Shown here one piece after another: positions 26,643 through 36,281 of a DNA stretch of 51,027 bases. The stretch lies in assembly GCA_021817345.1 (NCBI GenBank), contig JAKAVC010000009.1:1-51027 (forward strand), written 5' to 3'. Position numbers and translations under genes: made by a program. Position 1 is the first letter of the stretch, and each line of letters starts with the position of its first letter. This DNA comes from Deltaproteobacteria bacterium. Lineage in GTDB: Bacteria; Desulfobacterota; Binatia; Binatales; Binataceae. The notes beneath the pieces were generated by a model. That model did not search any database, was not told the DNA's origin, and saw only the letters and a list, made by a program, of their open reading frames with translations.

Positions 26643-28199
26643 ATGATACTTCTTAGCGCCTCGGAAAGCCGCGAACTCGATCGCCTGAGCCAGGAAAAAT
26701 ACGGCGTTGCGTCGTACTCGCTGATGACCCGCGCGGGCGAGGCGGTCGCGCTTGCTGCAATCGAACGCTACGGCGAGGCGTTGCGCTCGGGCGTGCTCGT
26801 CGTCGCGGGCAAAGGCAACAACGGCGGCGACGGGATGGTCGCGGCGCGAAGGCTCAGGCAGGAGGGAATCGCGGTGCGGGCCGTGCTGCTCGGCAGGACC
26901 TCGCAGCTCAAGGGCGACGCGGCGCGCGCGCTTTCGGATTATCTCGCAACCGGGACAAGTGTCGCCGAAGCGGATTCCGAAGATGCGCTCACGCGCGCAT
27001 TCTCGACTCGTCCCGGCGCGGTAATCGACGCCGTCTTCGGCACCGGGCTCAACGCGGAGGTCGCGGGACTACCGCGCAGGGCGCTCGAGATGATCAACTC
27101 GCTTGGGGTTCCCATCGTCGCCGTGGATATCGCCTCGGGCGTCAACTCCGACACGGGCGCGGTGATGGGCGCGGCCGTGCGCGCCTCGATGACGGTCACG
27201 TTCGGCTTCGCCAAGTTCGGGCACGTTTCCTATCCGGGTGCGGACAATTGCGGCGAGCTTCGGATCGAGGAAATCGGATTTGCGCCGTCCGCGATCCAGG
27301 ATATCGCGCCGCGCGGACGCTTTCTCGAGGCCGCAGACGTGCGCGGCCTGATTGGGCGGCGTCCGATGAACTCGCACAAGGGACTCAACGGGCACGTGAT
27401 GGTGATCGCCGGAGGGCGCGGCAAGGGCGGCGCGTCGCTGCTCGCCTCGCGCGGGGCCTTGCGAACAGGCGCCGGTCTCGTCACCGCGGCGATTCCCCAA
27501 TGTGTCGCGGACATCGTTGCCGCGGGGCAGGCCGAGTTGATGACCGAGCCGATACCCGATCGCCACGGACATTTCGACGCCGACGCGGCGGCGGGCGTGC
27601 TGTCGGCGCTCGTTGAGGGCAAGGACGCATTGGTCGCCGGTCCCGGAATCGGAATCAGCGACGACACCGAACGGCTGGTCGAATGGCTGATTGTGCACGG
27701 AGTCGCGCCCGGGCGTCCGATGCTGCTCGACGCGGATGCGCTGAACGTGCTCGCGCGGCTCGGATGCGAACGGCTGCGCGAGGCGCGCGGCCCGGTCGTG
27801 ATGACGCCTCATCCGGGCGAGATGGCCCGTCTGCTCGGAAGTTCCACCGCGATCGTGAACGCCGACCGGATAACCGCCGCGCGAACTCTCTCGCAGCGCA
27901 CCGGCGCGGTCGTGCTGCTGAAGGGCGCGCGTTCGGTCGTCTGCGGCCCTCAGGGTGAAGTTTACGTTAATTCGACCGGGAATCCCGGGATGGGTTCGCC
28001 GGGGATGGGCGACGCGCTTTCAGGGATGGTCGGCGCGCTGATGGGGCAGGGGTTGAAGGCGCTCGATGCGCTGGCGCTCGGGGTTTTCCTGCACGGCTAT
28101 GCGGCCGACCGCGCCGCAAAACGCATCGGTCAGGTCGGTTACCTGGCCGGCGATCTTATCGACGAAATCCCCCGCGCCCGCGAAGCGCTCGCCTCGTAA
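26643..28199 (+). CDS. nnr: bifunctional NAD(P)H-hydrate epimerase / ADP-dependent dehydratase
   Basis: This enzyme repairs hydrated NADH and NADPH. The N-terminal domain (about residues 1-215) epimerises R- to S-NAD(P)HX and contains GKGNNGGDGMVAARRL and AVDIASGVNSDTG. The C-terminal ribokinase-like domain (about 230-515) dehydrates S-NAD(P)HX with ADP and contains GGRGKGGASLLASRGALRTGAGLV, VMTPHPGEMARL and NPGMGSPGMGDALSG with the catalytic Asp. The 518-aa length fits the fused form. tsaE follows after 44 bp, the usual partner. Confidence 0.96.
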   Translation: MILLSASESRELDRLSQEKYGVASYSLMTRAGEAVALAAIERYGEALRSGVLVVAGKGNNGGDGMVAARRLRQEGIAVRAVLLGRTSQLKGDAARALSDYLATGTSVAEADSEDALTRAFSTRPGAVIDAVFGTGLNAEVAGLPRRALEMINSLGVPIVAVDIASGVNSDTGAVMGAAVRASMTVTFGFAKFGHVSYPGADNCGELRIEEIGFAPSAIQDIAPRGRFLEAADVRGLIGRRPMNSHKGLNGHVMVIAGGRGKGGASLLASRGALRTGAGLVTAAIPQCVADIVAAGQAELMTEPIPDRHGHFDADAAAGVLSALVEGKDALVAGPGIGISDDTERLVEWLIVHGVAPGRPMLLDADALNVLARLGCERLREARGPVVMTPHPGEMARLLGSSTAIVNADRITAARTLSQRTGAVVLLKGARSVVCGPQGEVYVNSTGNPGMGSPGMGDALSGMVGALMGQGLKALDALALGVFLHGYAADRAAKRIGQVGYLAGDLIDEIPRAREALAS

Positions 28200-28243
28200 G
28201 CGCGCTATAATCGGCAAAGCAACGACACCGCGCATTTTTGACG

Positions 28244-28753
28244 ATGAGCGAAGCATCCAGATTCCCCACCGACGCAGGCGACGAGGTCGTTTTCGTCGTC
28301 GAGAGCAATTCATCCCGCGAAACCAAGGCCTGGGGGCGGCGGCTTGCCTCGCTGCTCCGGGGCGGTGAACTTATCGGGCTGACCGGCGAACTGGGCGCCG
28401 GCAAGACCTGCTTTATCAAGGGCCTCGCGCGCGGGCTCAGGCTGCGCGAAGAGGACATTCTCAGTCCCACTTTCACGATGATCCAGGAGCATCACGGCCG
28501 TCTCGGCCTCTACCATATCGATCTCTACCGTCTCGAAGCGCCAAGCCTCGACGACATGGGCCTGCGCGAATACCTGTTCTCGGACGCCGTCGCGGCGGTC
28601 GAATGGTGCGAGCGCCTGCGAGAGGCGAACGAGCTGGAGATGCTGTCGATTAGAATCAGCTACGCCGGGGCGAGCAGCCGGCGGATGGAATTTCGCGCCG
28701 GCGGCTCGCGCTATCACGCGCTTCTTGGCGAGCTTAGACGCCGCTTTTCATGA
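28244..28753 (+). CDS. tsaE: tRNA t6A biosynthesis ATPase TsaE
   Basis: TsaE is the ATPase that resets the TsaB-TsaD complex making N6-threonylcarbamoyl-adenosine at A37 of ANN-decoding tRNAs. The 169-aa protein has the Walker A motif LTGELGAGKTCFIKGLA (about residues 45-61), the SPTFTMIQEH segment and HIDLYRLE, then the C-terminal VEWCERL. I chose ATG 28244 over a TTG two codons upstream. tsaB and tsaD are not in the window. It sits between nnr and lysC, as in deltaproteobacteria. Confidence 0.95.
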   Translation: MSEASRFPTDAGDEVVFVVESNSSRETKAWGRRLASLLRGGELIGLTGELGAGKTCFIKGLARGLRLREEDILSPTFTMIQEHHGRLGLYHIDLYRLEAPSLDDMGLREYLFSDAVAAVEWCERLREANELEMLSIRISYAGASSRRMEFRAGGSRYHALLGELRRRFS

Positions 28754-28872
28754 AACCGGCCTTGCGGCTCCCGATACCCGGCGCAGGCGCAAAGCCCTCT
28801 GGTCTGCGTGACAGTTTACCATCATAATTAGCCTCTACTCGCAAACGTGCGCAGTTTGGGACTCCCTGTACG

Positions 28873-30108
28873 ATGAGTCTGGTTGTTCAGAAGTATGGTG
28901 GCACGTCGGTCGGCTCGATCGAGCGGATCAAGGCGGTGGCCGAACGTGTCGTTGAAAGCCGCAAGCGCGGCAACGACCTGGTGGTGGTCGTCTCCGCGAT
29001 GGCGGGCGAGACCAATCGCCTGTTCAAGCTCGCCCAGGAACTGAGCGAGATGCCGAACCCGCGCGAGACCGACGTTCTGGTCTCGACCGGAGAGCAGGTC
29101 TCGGCGGCGCTGCTGGCGATTCGGCTTGAAGCGCTCGGATACCCGACCGTCTCGTTCCTGGCCCATCAGCTCCGTATCGCGACCGACTCGAATCACGGCC
29201 GTGCGCGCATCAGGTCCGTCGAGTCCGACCGGGTAAGACGCGCGCTCGACGACGGCATGATAGCCGTGGTTGCGGGCTACCAGGGCGTGGACCCGGCCGG
29301 CGACATCACGACGCTCGGGCGCGGCGCGTCGGACCTGACAGCGGTTGCGCTTGCGGCTGCGCTTCATGCCGATCTGTGCGAGATCTATACGGACGTCGAG
29401 GGCGTTTACACCGCGGACCCGAATATCGTGCCGGGTGCGCGAAAACTCGCACGCATCTCGTACGACGAGATGATGGAGATGGCCGGGCTCGGCGCCAAAG
29501 TCCTGCAATTGCGCTCGGTTGAACTCGCGCAGCGATACAATGTACCCCTGGTGGTGCGTTCCAGTTTCAGTTCGGCGGAGGGAACCTGGGTGGGCCAAGG
29601 TGATCGTTCGATGGAAGACGTGCTGGTCTCGGGAGTCACTCTCGATCAGAACCAAAGCAAGATTACGATTGCCGGAGTCGAGGACCGTCCCGGCCTTGCG
29701 GCGAAGATTTTCGGCCCTATCGCCGACGCCGGGATCGTCGTTGACATGATTATCCAGAACGCGAGCGCCGACGGGCGCACCGATATGACTTTCACGGTTG
29801 CGCGCGACGAGCTGCGCCGCGCCCTCGATATCGTCAAGCGCGTTGCCGGCGAGATCGGCGCCCAGGGCGTGCGCCATGAGGATCCGGTCGCGAAAGTCTC
29901 AATTGTGGGGCTCGGGATGCGCACCCATGCCGGAGTGGCCGCCACGATGTTCCGGGTGCTGTCCGACGAGCGGATCAATATCGAGATGATCGCGACCTCG
30001 GAGATAAAGGTTTCGGTGGTGGTCAACGCGAAGTACGGCGAGCTTGCGATGCGGGCGCTGCACGACGCATTCCTGGGCGGCGCGAATACCGCGTCGGAAA
30101 CGGTTTGA
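28873..30108 (+). CDS. lysC: aspartate kinase
   Basis: Aspartate kinase phosphorylates aspartate in the first step of the pathway to lysine, threonine, methionine and diaminopimelate. The 411-aa monofunctional protein has the kinase N-terminus VQKYGGTSVG, the GRGASDLTAVALAAAL segment (about residues 155-170), the DVEGVYTADP loop, and two C-terminal ACT domains (VEDRPGLAAKIF and IVGLGMRTHAGVAATMFRVL) for allosteric feedback. The 119-bp upstream gap has a CATAAT that could be a -10 box but no convincing -35. cimA follows after 3 bp, so the two are co-transcribed. Confidence 0.97.
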   Translation: MSLVVQKYGGTSVGSIERIKAVAERVVESRKRGNDLVVVVSAMAGETNRLFKLAQELSEMPNPRETDVLVSTGEQVSAALLAIRLEALGYPTVSFLAHQLRIATDSNHGRARIRSVESDRVRRALDDGMIAVVAGYQGVDPAGDITTLGRGASDLTAVALAAALHADLCEIYTDVEGVYTADPNIVPGARKLARISYDEMMEMAGLGAKVLQLRSVELAQRYNVPLVVRSSFSSAEGTWVGQGDRSMEDVLVSGVTLDQNQSKITIAGVEDRPGLAAKIFGPIADAGIVVDMIIQNASADGRTDMTFTVARDELRRALDIVKRVAGEIGAQGVRHEDPVAKVSIVGLGMRTHAGVAATMFRVLSDERINIEMIATSEIKVSVVVNAKYGELAMRALHDAFLGGANTASETV

Positions 30109-30111
30109 GCG

Positions 30112-31791
30112 ATGGCCGCGGTAAAGAAAATACAAATCTACGACACGACGCTGCGCGACGGATGCCAGTCCGAGGACGTTTCGCTCACGGTTGAAGACAA
30201 GGTCCAGATCGCAAGAAAGCTCGACGATCTCGGCGTCGATTATATCGAGGGCGGATGGCCCGGCTCGAACGAGCGCGACGCCGCGTTCTTCCGCGAGGTG
30301 AAGAAGGCGCGCCTCAAGCACGCGCGTGTTGCCGCGTTCGGCTCGACTCGCCGCGCCAATATCAAGGCCTCGCAGGACCGCAACCTTCACCTCCTGCTCA
30401 AGGCCGACACCCCGGTCGCGACCGTGGTCGGCAAGACCTGGGATCTCCACGTGCGCGAGGCGCTTCGGATTTCCAACCAGGCGAACCTCGAGATCCTTCA
30501 CGACACGATCGCTTTCCTGAAAAAGCACGTCGACGAGGCGATCCTCGACGCCGAGCATTTTTTCGACGGCTACTACAACAATCCCGACTTCGCGCTGGCG
30601 TGCCTGCGCGCGGCGGAAGACGCGGGAGCCGACCTCATCTGCCTGTGCGACACCAACGGCGGGCGGCTGCCTCACGAAATCGAGGACGCCGTGCGGGTTG
30701 CGGCCGAAACCGTGAAATGCCCGCTCGGAATCCATTGCCATAACGATTCCGAGGTCGCGGTCGCCAATTCGATCGCCGCCGTGCGCGCCGGCGCGGTGCA
30801 GGTCCAGGGCACGATCAACGGGCTTGGCGAGCGATGCGGCAATGCCAACCTGGTTTCGATTATCCCCGACCTGCAACTGAAGCTCGGCTACCAGTGCGTC
30901 GCCCCGCAGAAATTGAAGGCGCTGCAGGAAGTCTCGATGCTCGTGTATGAGCTGGCCAATATCACGCCGCATCCGCGCCAGCCCTACGTCGGGCGAAGCG
31001 CCTTCGCGCACAAGGCGGGACTCCACGTCTCCGGGATTCAGCGCGACGCGCGCACCTACGAGCACGTCGATCCCGCGCTGGTCGGCAACGACCGCCGCGT
31101 GCTTCTGTCCGAACTCTCCGGGCGCGCCAATATCGTTTACAAGAGCAAGGAGTTCGGCCTCGATATCGCGCAGAATAACGAGAAGATCGGCCATCTGCTC
31201 GACGAACTTAAACGCCTGGAGAGCGAGGGCTATTCGTTCGAAGGTGCCGACGCGTCGTTTGAGCTCCTGATGCTGCGTACGCTCGGCCTGGCCCGCGAGT
31301 ACTTCAAGTTCGTGAGCTTTCGCGTCTTTGACGACAAGTGGCACGAGGACCGCGCGCCGTTTAGCGAGGCGGTCGTGGTGATCGAGGGTCCCGACGGCAG
31401 GCGCTCGCGCACCGCGGCGATCGGCAACGGCCCGGTCAATGCGCTCGACTCGGCGCTGCGCCAGGCGCTGGTTCCCTACTATCCGTCCCTTGAGGCGATG
31501 GAACTGAGCGACTACAAGGTCCGCGTGCTCAGCAACGGCGGCGCGGGAGGCACCGGCGCCCGGGTCCGAGTGCTGATCGAATCGAGCGACGGAAAACGGC
31601 GATGGGGCACGGTGGGCGTGTCGGCCAACGTGGTCGACGCGAGCTGGCAGGCCCTGGTTGACTCTGTCGAATACAAGCTCCACAAGGATAATGTGAAGCC
31701 TCGCGTCAAGGCGCATCCGGCCGGCGCCAATTCCCGGCATCGTTCCAAGCGCGCCGCCACGCGCGGCGAGCCCGCCCAATCGGGAGCCTGA
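30112..31791 (+). CDS. cimA: (R)-citramalate synthase
   Basis: CimA condenses acetyl-CoA with pyruvate to citramalate, giving a threonine-independent route to 2-ketobutyrate and isoleucine. The 559-aa protein belongs to the LeuA-like family. It has [22 protein letters not shown] with the catalytic Arg and metal Asp (about residues 8-29), [15 protein letters not shown], the [15 protein letters not shown] signature and the [12 protein letters not shown] motif. A C-terminal LeuA regulatory domain (about 405-530) would bind the feedback inhibitor. The length and lysC neighbourhood favour CimA over isopropylmalate synthase. The last 30 residues are basic and Ala-rich. Confidence 0.95.
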   Translation: MAAVKKIQIYDTTLRDGCQSEDVSLTVEDKVQIARKLDDLGVDYIEGGWPGSNERDAAFFREVKKARLKHARVAAFGSTRRANIKASQDRNLHLLLKADTPVATVVGKTWDLHVREALRISNQANLEILHDTIAFLKKHVDEAILDAEHFFDGYYNNPDFALACLRAAEDAGADLICLCDTNGGRLPHEIEDAVRVAAETVKCPLGIHCHNDSEVAVANSIAAVRAGAVQVQGTINGLGERCGNANLVSIIPDLQLKLGYQCVAPQKLKALQEVSMLVYELANITPHPRQPYVGRSAFAHKAGLHVSGIQRDARTYEHVDPALVGNDRRVLLSELSGRANIVYKSKEFGLDIAQNNEKIGHLLDELKRLESEGYSFEGADASFELLMLRTLGLAREYFKFVSFRVFDDKWHEDRAPFSEAVVVIEGPDGRRSRTAAIGNGPVNALDSALRQALVPYYPSLEAMELSDYKVRVLSNGGAGGTGARVRVLIESSDGKRRWGTVGVSANVVDASWQALVDSVEYKLHKDNVKPRVKAHPAGANSRHRSKRAATRGEPAQSGA

Positions 31792-31823
31792 AGACGGCTC
31801 CGGCGGCGGACCAGGGTGAACCG

Positions 31824-32567
31824 ATGGGCATTCTCGCCCGCATGCGTGAAGATATTCAGGCCGCGTTCGATCACGATCCTGCCGCGCGAACCACGCTCGA
31901 GGTGATTCTCACCTACCCGGGCCTTCACGCCATCTGGGCGCATCGCTTCTCCCACTGGCTGTGGAACCATCGCCTGAAACTTCTCGGCCGCCTGGTAAGT
32001 GAATTCTCCCGATGGCTGACCGGGATCGAAATCCATCCCGGCGCGACCATCGGCCGGCGCCTGTTTATCGACCACGGCATGGGCGTGGTGATCGGCGAGA
32101 CCACTGAAATCGGCGACGACGTGCTTATCTACCAGGGCGTGACCCTCGGCGGCACCAGCCTCAAGAAGGAAAAGCGCCATCCCACGATCGAAGACCATGT
32201 GATGATAAGCGCCGGCGCCTGCGTGATCGGTCCCGTGCGGATCGGACGCGGTAGCAGGATTGGCGCGGGTGCGGTTGTGGTTCTCGACGCGCCGCCTTAT
32301 TCCACAGTCGTCGGAATTCCGGGCAAGGTGATCGAGGGCCAGAGCGCACGCCAGGACGTGCTCGAACTCGAGCATCGCAAGCTCCCCGATCCGGTCGCGC
32401 GCGCGATGAACCAGCTCGTTGACCGGATCAACCGGATGAACGTCCGGCTTGCCGAAATAGAGGAGCGCCAGGACTGCCTTGAAGACAAACTCGCGTCGGC
32501 CGACGGCCGTCTAAGCGAACCTTCGGAGCATCCGGAACCTCCGCTTCCCGATCCCAAGGAGCGCTGA
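31824..32567 (+). CDS. cysE: serine O-acetyltransferase
   Basis: CysE makes O-acetylserine from serine and acetyl-CoA for cysteine synthesis. The 247-aa protein has the helical N-terminal part ([32 protein letters not shown]) and the hexapeptide beta-helix. It includes [32 protein letters not shown] with the catalytic Asp-His pair, VTLGGTSL and [22 protein letters not shown]-terminal extension of about 55 residues (coiled and then Pro/Glu-rich) follows the usual end. It precedes iscS, which uses cysteine as its sulfur source. Confidence 0.95.
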   Translation: MGILARMREDIQAAFDHDPAARTTLEVILTYPGLHAIWAHRFSHWLWNHRLKLLGRLVSEFSRWLTGIEIHPGATIGRRLFIDHGMGVVIGETTEIGDDVLIYQGVTLGGTSLKKEKRHPTIEDHVMISAGACVIGPVRIGRGSRIGAGAVVVLDAPPYSTVVGIPGKVIEGQSARQDVLELEHRKLPDPVARAMNQLVDRINRMNVRLAEIEERQDCLEDKLASADGRLSEPSEHPEPPLPDPKER

Positions 32568-32620
32568 AGCCTCCGTTTTACAGGCGTTCGCATCGCGGAC
32601 CGCGCTCCGACCCGTCTTCT

Positions 32621-32648
32621 TTTGCATCGTCGCAGGGTAAGCTAAGTT
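32621..32648 (+). promoter_or_regulatory. candidate iscS promoter
   Basis: TTTGCA (32621-32626), a 16-bp spacer and TAAGTT (32643-32648) fall in the 114-bp gap before iscS. Both boxes are partial matches. Confidence 0.25.
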
Positions 32649-32681
32649 AATACCTCTTTCAGCGGCAGCATTGCGCATGCG

Positions 32682-33857
32682 ATGACTATCTATCTCGACC
32701 ATAACGCGGGCGCCCCGGTAAGGCCGGAGGTGCGCGCGGCGATCGAGCGATTCCTTGCCGACGAGGGCGGAAATCCATCGTCGGTCCATCGCGCCGGCCA
32801 GCGTGCGCGCCGGGCGCTCGAGCACGCGCGCGCCAGCGTTGCGCGTCTGATCGGAGCTGCGCCACGCCAGATCATCTTTACCAGCGGCGGGACCGAATCG
32901 AACAATCTCGCGATTTTCGGCGCCGCAAAGGCGCACAGCGCTCGGCGCAGGATCGTGAGTTCAGCGATCGAGCACTCCTCGGTTCTTGCGCCGCTTTCGG
33001 AGCTGGAATCGGGAGGATTCGAGATAGTTCGCGTCGTGCCCGGCCGCGACGGACGAATCGCGCCTGAGCGGGTTGTCGAAGCGCTCGATCGCAACACCGC
33101 GCTGGTAACGCTCGCGATGGCGAACGCGGAGGTCGGCACCCTCCAGGAACTCGCTCCGGTTGGAATTGCCGCGCGTGAGGCCGGAGCGCTGTTCCATGTC
33201 GACGCGGCGCAGGCCGCAGGCCGCGTGCGGGTTGCCGTCGATGAGCTCGGGTGCGACCTGATGACGCTCAGCGCGCACAAGCTCGGAGCGCCGGCGGGTA
33301 TCGGCGCCCTCTACGTGCGCGACCCGGCTCGACTCGCGCCGATAACCGTCGGCGGAGCGCAGGAGGGCGGTCTTCGCGCAGGCACCCAGAATCTGCTCGG
33401 CGCGCTCGCGTTCGGCGCCGCCGCTGAAACCGTCGAGCGCGTGTTCGAGGACGAAACCGCGCGCGTCGCCGCGATGGCCGAACGGATGCTGGCGCGGCTG
33501 ACGGCCGCGATCCCGGGACTGCGGCTGAACGGGCCGCGAGCGGGTCGAATCGCCAATACGCTCAACCTCACTTTTCCGGGCGTTCTCGGCGAGAGCCTGC
33601 TGATCGCGCTCGATCTTGAAGGCGTGGAAGTCTCGATGGGCTCGGCGTGCGCGGCCGGCGCGGTTGAGCCTTCGCACGTGCTGCTCGCGATGGGCCTCGG
33701 CGCGGCCGAGGCGCGAAGCTCGCTGCGGCTCAGCCTCGGATGGAACACCACCGGCGAGGACGTCGAGCGCGCCTCGGAAATAATCGTCCGCGTGTGGCGG
33801 CGAGTGGCCGAATCCGAGCCGGCGCCGCGCGGCGAAGCGGCGGAGGCCGTCCGATGA
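32682..33857 (+). CDS. iscS: cysteine desulfurase (IscS/NifS type)
   Basis: This PLP enzyme takes sulfur from cysteine as an enzyme-bound persulfide for Fe-S clusters and tRNA thiolation. The 391-aa protein begins IYLDHNAGAPV and has TSGGTESNNLAI, IEHSSVL, HVDAAQAAGR, the PLP lysine in TLSAHKLGAPAGIGALYVR (about residue 205), GGAQEGGLRAGTQN, and the active-site Cys in VSMGSACAAGAVEPSHVL (about residue 324). No iscU or iscR is adjacent. mnmA overlaps its end by 4 bp, so direct sulfur delivery to MnmA is likely. The symbol iscS rather than nifS is a choice of convention. Confidence 0.94.
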   Translation: MTIYLDHNAGAPVRPEVRAAIERFLADEGGNPSSVHRAGQRARRALEHARASVARLIGAAPRQIIFTSGGTESNNLAIFGAAKAHSARRRIVSSAIEHSSVLAPLSELESGGFEIVRVVPGRDGRIAPERVVEALDRNTALVTLAMANAEVGTLQELAPVGIAAREAGALFHVDAAQAAGRVRVAVDELGCDLMTLSAHKLGAPAGIGALYVRDPARLAPITVGGAQEGGLRAGTQNLLGALAFGAAAETVERVFEDETARVAAMAERMLARLTAAIPGLRLNGPRAGRIANTLNLTFPGVLGESLLIALDLEGVEVSMGSACAAGAVEPSHVLLAMGLGAAEARSSLRLSLGWNTTGEDVERASEIIVRVWRRVAESEPAPRGEAAEAVR

Positions 33858-34948
33858 GCGCGCGGGTTCTGGTTGCGATGTCGGGCGGGGTGGACAGCTC
33901 CGTCGCCGCGGCGCTTCTCCGCGAACGCGGCTACGACGTGGTCGGCGTCGCGATGAGGCTTGCGCCGGAACCGCCCGCGGGAATTGCGCGCCGGCGCGCC
34001 ACCTGCTGCTCGCACGACGACTTCGAAGACGCACGCCGCGTCGCGGAGCGGATGAACTTCCCGTTCTACGTCGTCGATCTGCGCGAGGACTTCGCCGCGC
34101 GCGTTATAGTGAACTTCATCAACGAATATCTCGACGGGCGCACCCCGAATCCGTGCGTGATGTGCAACCGCGAGATCAAGTTCGACCGCCTATGGAGCAG
34201 GGCGCGCGCGCTTGGCGCCGACTTCGTCGCAACCGGCCATTACGCGCGAGTCGAGCGCGGCGCCGACGGCCGCTATCGTCTCATGCGCGCGGCCGATTCG
34301 ACCAAGGATCAGTCCTACTTCCTGTTCACGCTCGGACAGACAGAGCTTTCGCGCACGCTCTTTCCGCTCGGCGCGATGACCAAGGCCGAGGTGCGCGCAC
34401 GCGCGCGGGAACTCGGGCTTGCCAACGCCGACAAGCCCGAAAGCCAGGAGATATGCTTCGTCGCCGACGGCGATTACGCGCGTTTCGTCGAGCGCGAAGC
34501 CCCGAGCGGACGAATTCGCCCCGGCCGCGTCGTCGATCCCGAGGGCAGGATTCTCGCCACGCATGCCGGGATGCATCGGTTCACCGTCGGCCAGCGCCGT
34601 GGCCTCGGAGTCGCCGCGGGCGAGCCGCTTTACGTCCGCGAAATAAGAGCGGAAAGCGGCGAAGTCGTGGTCGCAAGGCGCGAGGCGCTGCGATGCGCCG
34701 GGCTGGTCGCAAACCGGGTCAATCTCGTCGACCCGGAGCTTTGCCGTGAAGGCGCGGTAGAGGTTGAGGCAAAGATCCGCTACCGTCATCCGGCCCTGCC
34801 CGCCGTGCTTTCGATGGACGGCGCCGAGCGCGCGGAAGTCCGCTTTCGCTTGCCGGCTCCCGCAGTTACGCCCGGACAGGCGTGTGTGTTTTACCAGGGC
34901 GACGAAGTCGTGGGCGGCGGATTTATCGAAAGGGCGATCGAAGGATAG
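33854..34948 (+). CDS. mnmA: tRNA-specific 2-thiouridylase MnmA
   Basis: MnmA places sulfur at position 2 of wobble U34 in tRNA-Lys, tRNA-Glu and tRNA-Gln. The 364-aa protein has the PP-loop ATP site [16 protein letters not shown] (about residues 7-22), the first catalytic Cys in TPNPCVMCNREIKF (about residue 101), the HYARVERG segment, STKDQSYFLFTL, and the second catalytic Cys in ESQEICFV (about residue 199). The ATG overlaps the iscS stop; a longer frame upstream runs inside iscS and is not needed. Relatives have the same short N-terminus. Confidence 0.97.
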   Translation: MSARVLVAMSGGVDSSVAAALLRERGYDVVGVAMRLAPEPPAGIARRRATCCSHDDFEDARRVAERMNFPFYVVDLREDFAARVIVNFINEYLDGRTPNPCVMCNREIKFDRLWSRARALGADFVATGHYARVERGADGRYRLMRAADSTKDQSYFLFTLGQTELSRTLFPLGAMTKAEVRARARELGLANADKPESQEICFVADGDYARFVEREAPSGRIRPGRVVDPEGRILATHAGMHRFTVGQRRGLGVAAGEPLYVREIRAESGEVVVARREALRCAGLVANRVNLVDPELCREGAVEVEAKIRYRHPALPAVLSMDGAERAEVRFRLPAPAVTPGQACVFYQGDEVVGGGFIERAIEG

Positions 34949-34955
34949 CCGCGCG

Positions 34956-36281
34956 ATGCGTTTTGCGATTGCGACGCTTGGATGCAAGGTCAACCAGTAC
35001 GACTCGGCGATGATCGAGTCGCGCCTTGCCGCGCGCGGACTTATCCGATGCGAGTTCGACCAGCCAGCCGACGTCTATATCGTCAACACCTGCACGGTGA
35101 CCGACCGGGCCGACTCCGAGAGCCTGAGGCTCGCCCGGCGCGCGCGCCGGCTCAATCCCAAAGCGCGGGTTGTCATGACCGGATGCTTCGCGCAGGCCAA
35201 TCCGGCCGCGCTCTCGCGCGCGCACGAGGTTGACGCGGTGGTCGGCCTGGCGCGGCCCGACGATCTGGAACGCGCCGTGATTGGCGACGCGCCGGAGCGC
35301 GTGATGGTTTCCAACCTGCGCAAGGTGCGCGGGGAAATCGAGCTTAAGGGCGTTGCGATGGAGGGGCAGACGCGCGCGTTTCTCAAGCTGCAGGAGGGAT
35401 GCGATCAGTTTTGCAGCTTCTGTATCGTGCCGGTTTCGCGCGGCGCCTCGCGCAGCGTCGAACCGCGCAGGGTAATCGACGCGCTCGACCAGCTTCATGA
35501 GCGCGGCTTCAAGGAGGTTATCCTCTCGGGCGTCCATCTGGGCGGCTACGGACGGGATCTCGACCCGCCGGTCGAACTGGCGCATCTGCTGGAGATGGTC
35601 GCCGAGCGCTCTCCGATTGGGCGAATCAGAATCAGCTCGCTCGACCCGGAAGAGCTAAGCGACGGAATAATCGCTATAATTACATCAAGCGAGAAGTTCT
35701 GTCCGCATCTCCATCTGCCGCTCCAGGCGGGAGAAGACCGGGTGCTGGGCGCGATGCGCCGGCGATACGATACCGCCTTCTATCGCGACCGGGTCGAGCG
35801 CGTGCTAGAGGCGATGCCTGACGCGGCGATCGGGACCGACCTTATCGTGGGATTTCCGGGCGAGAGCGCAGAGGAGTTCGCGGCTTCGATCAAATTTGTC
35901 GAAAGCCTTCCGCTCGCGTACTTGCACGTTTTTCCATACGCGGTCAGGGCCGGAACCACTGCGGCCAAAATACCCGGCAAGGTGAGTCCTGCCGAGATAA
36001 AGCGCCGCGCCGCCGCGATGCGGCGGGTGGGAGAGCGAAAGCGAACGCTCTTTATGGAGCGCTTCATCGGACAAACACTTAAAGTGTTACTTGAAGAACA
36101 AAGACAGGACGGGGGGATTGGAGGCTATAGCCGCAACTACGTGCGGGTATTGACGCGCAGTCCCTCCGACTTGAGCAACCAAGAAGTTGAGGTGGAGGCT
36201 TCGTTTGTCGAAGGCGCCCAGATGGTTGGGCAGATTGTTTCGGTTCAGGGCCGCGACGCCGCCCGAGCCGAAGCCAACTGA
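34956..36281 (+). CDS. mtaB: tRNA t6A37 methylthiotransferase MtaB
   Basis: MtaB is a radical-SAM enzyme that turns t6A37 into ms2t6A37. The 441-aa protein has an N-terminal UPF0004 domain with three cluster-binding Cys (LGCKVNQYDS, NTCTVTDRAD and TGCFAQ), the radical-SAM triad in GCDQFCSFCIVP (about residues 151-162) and a C-terminal TRAM domain. The LGCKVNQYD motif and TVTDRAD favour MtaB over MiaB or RimO. Its substrate t6A requires TsaE, also encoded in this window. The coding region overlaps the start of rnc. Confidence 0.94.
   Translation: MRFAIATLGCKVNQYDSAMIESRLAARGLIRCEFDQPADVYIVNTCTVTDRADSESLRLARRARRLNPKARVVMTGCFAQANPAALSRAHEVDAVVGLARPDDLERAVIGDAPERVMVSNLRKVRGEIELKGVAMEGQTRAFLKLQEGCDQFCSFCIVPVSRGASRSVEPRRVIDALDQLHERGFKEVILSGVHLGGYGRDLDPPVELAHLLEMVAERSPIGRIRISSLDPEELSDGIIAIITSSEKFCPHLHLPLQAGEDRVLGAMRRRYDTAFYRDRVERVLEAMPDAAIGTDLIVGFPGESAEEFAASIKFVESLPLAYLHVFPYAVRAGTTAAKIPGKVSPAEIKRRAAAMRRVGERKRTLFMERFIGQTLKVLLEEQRQDGGIGGYSRNYVRVLTRSPSDLSNQEVEVEASFVEGAQMVGQIVSVQGRDAARAEAN

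Noticed and set aside
29899-31779. Minus-strand open frame of 626 codons opposite lysC and cimA
   Set aside because: Both plus-strand genes are full-length with catalytic motifs; the antisense product has no recognisable domain.
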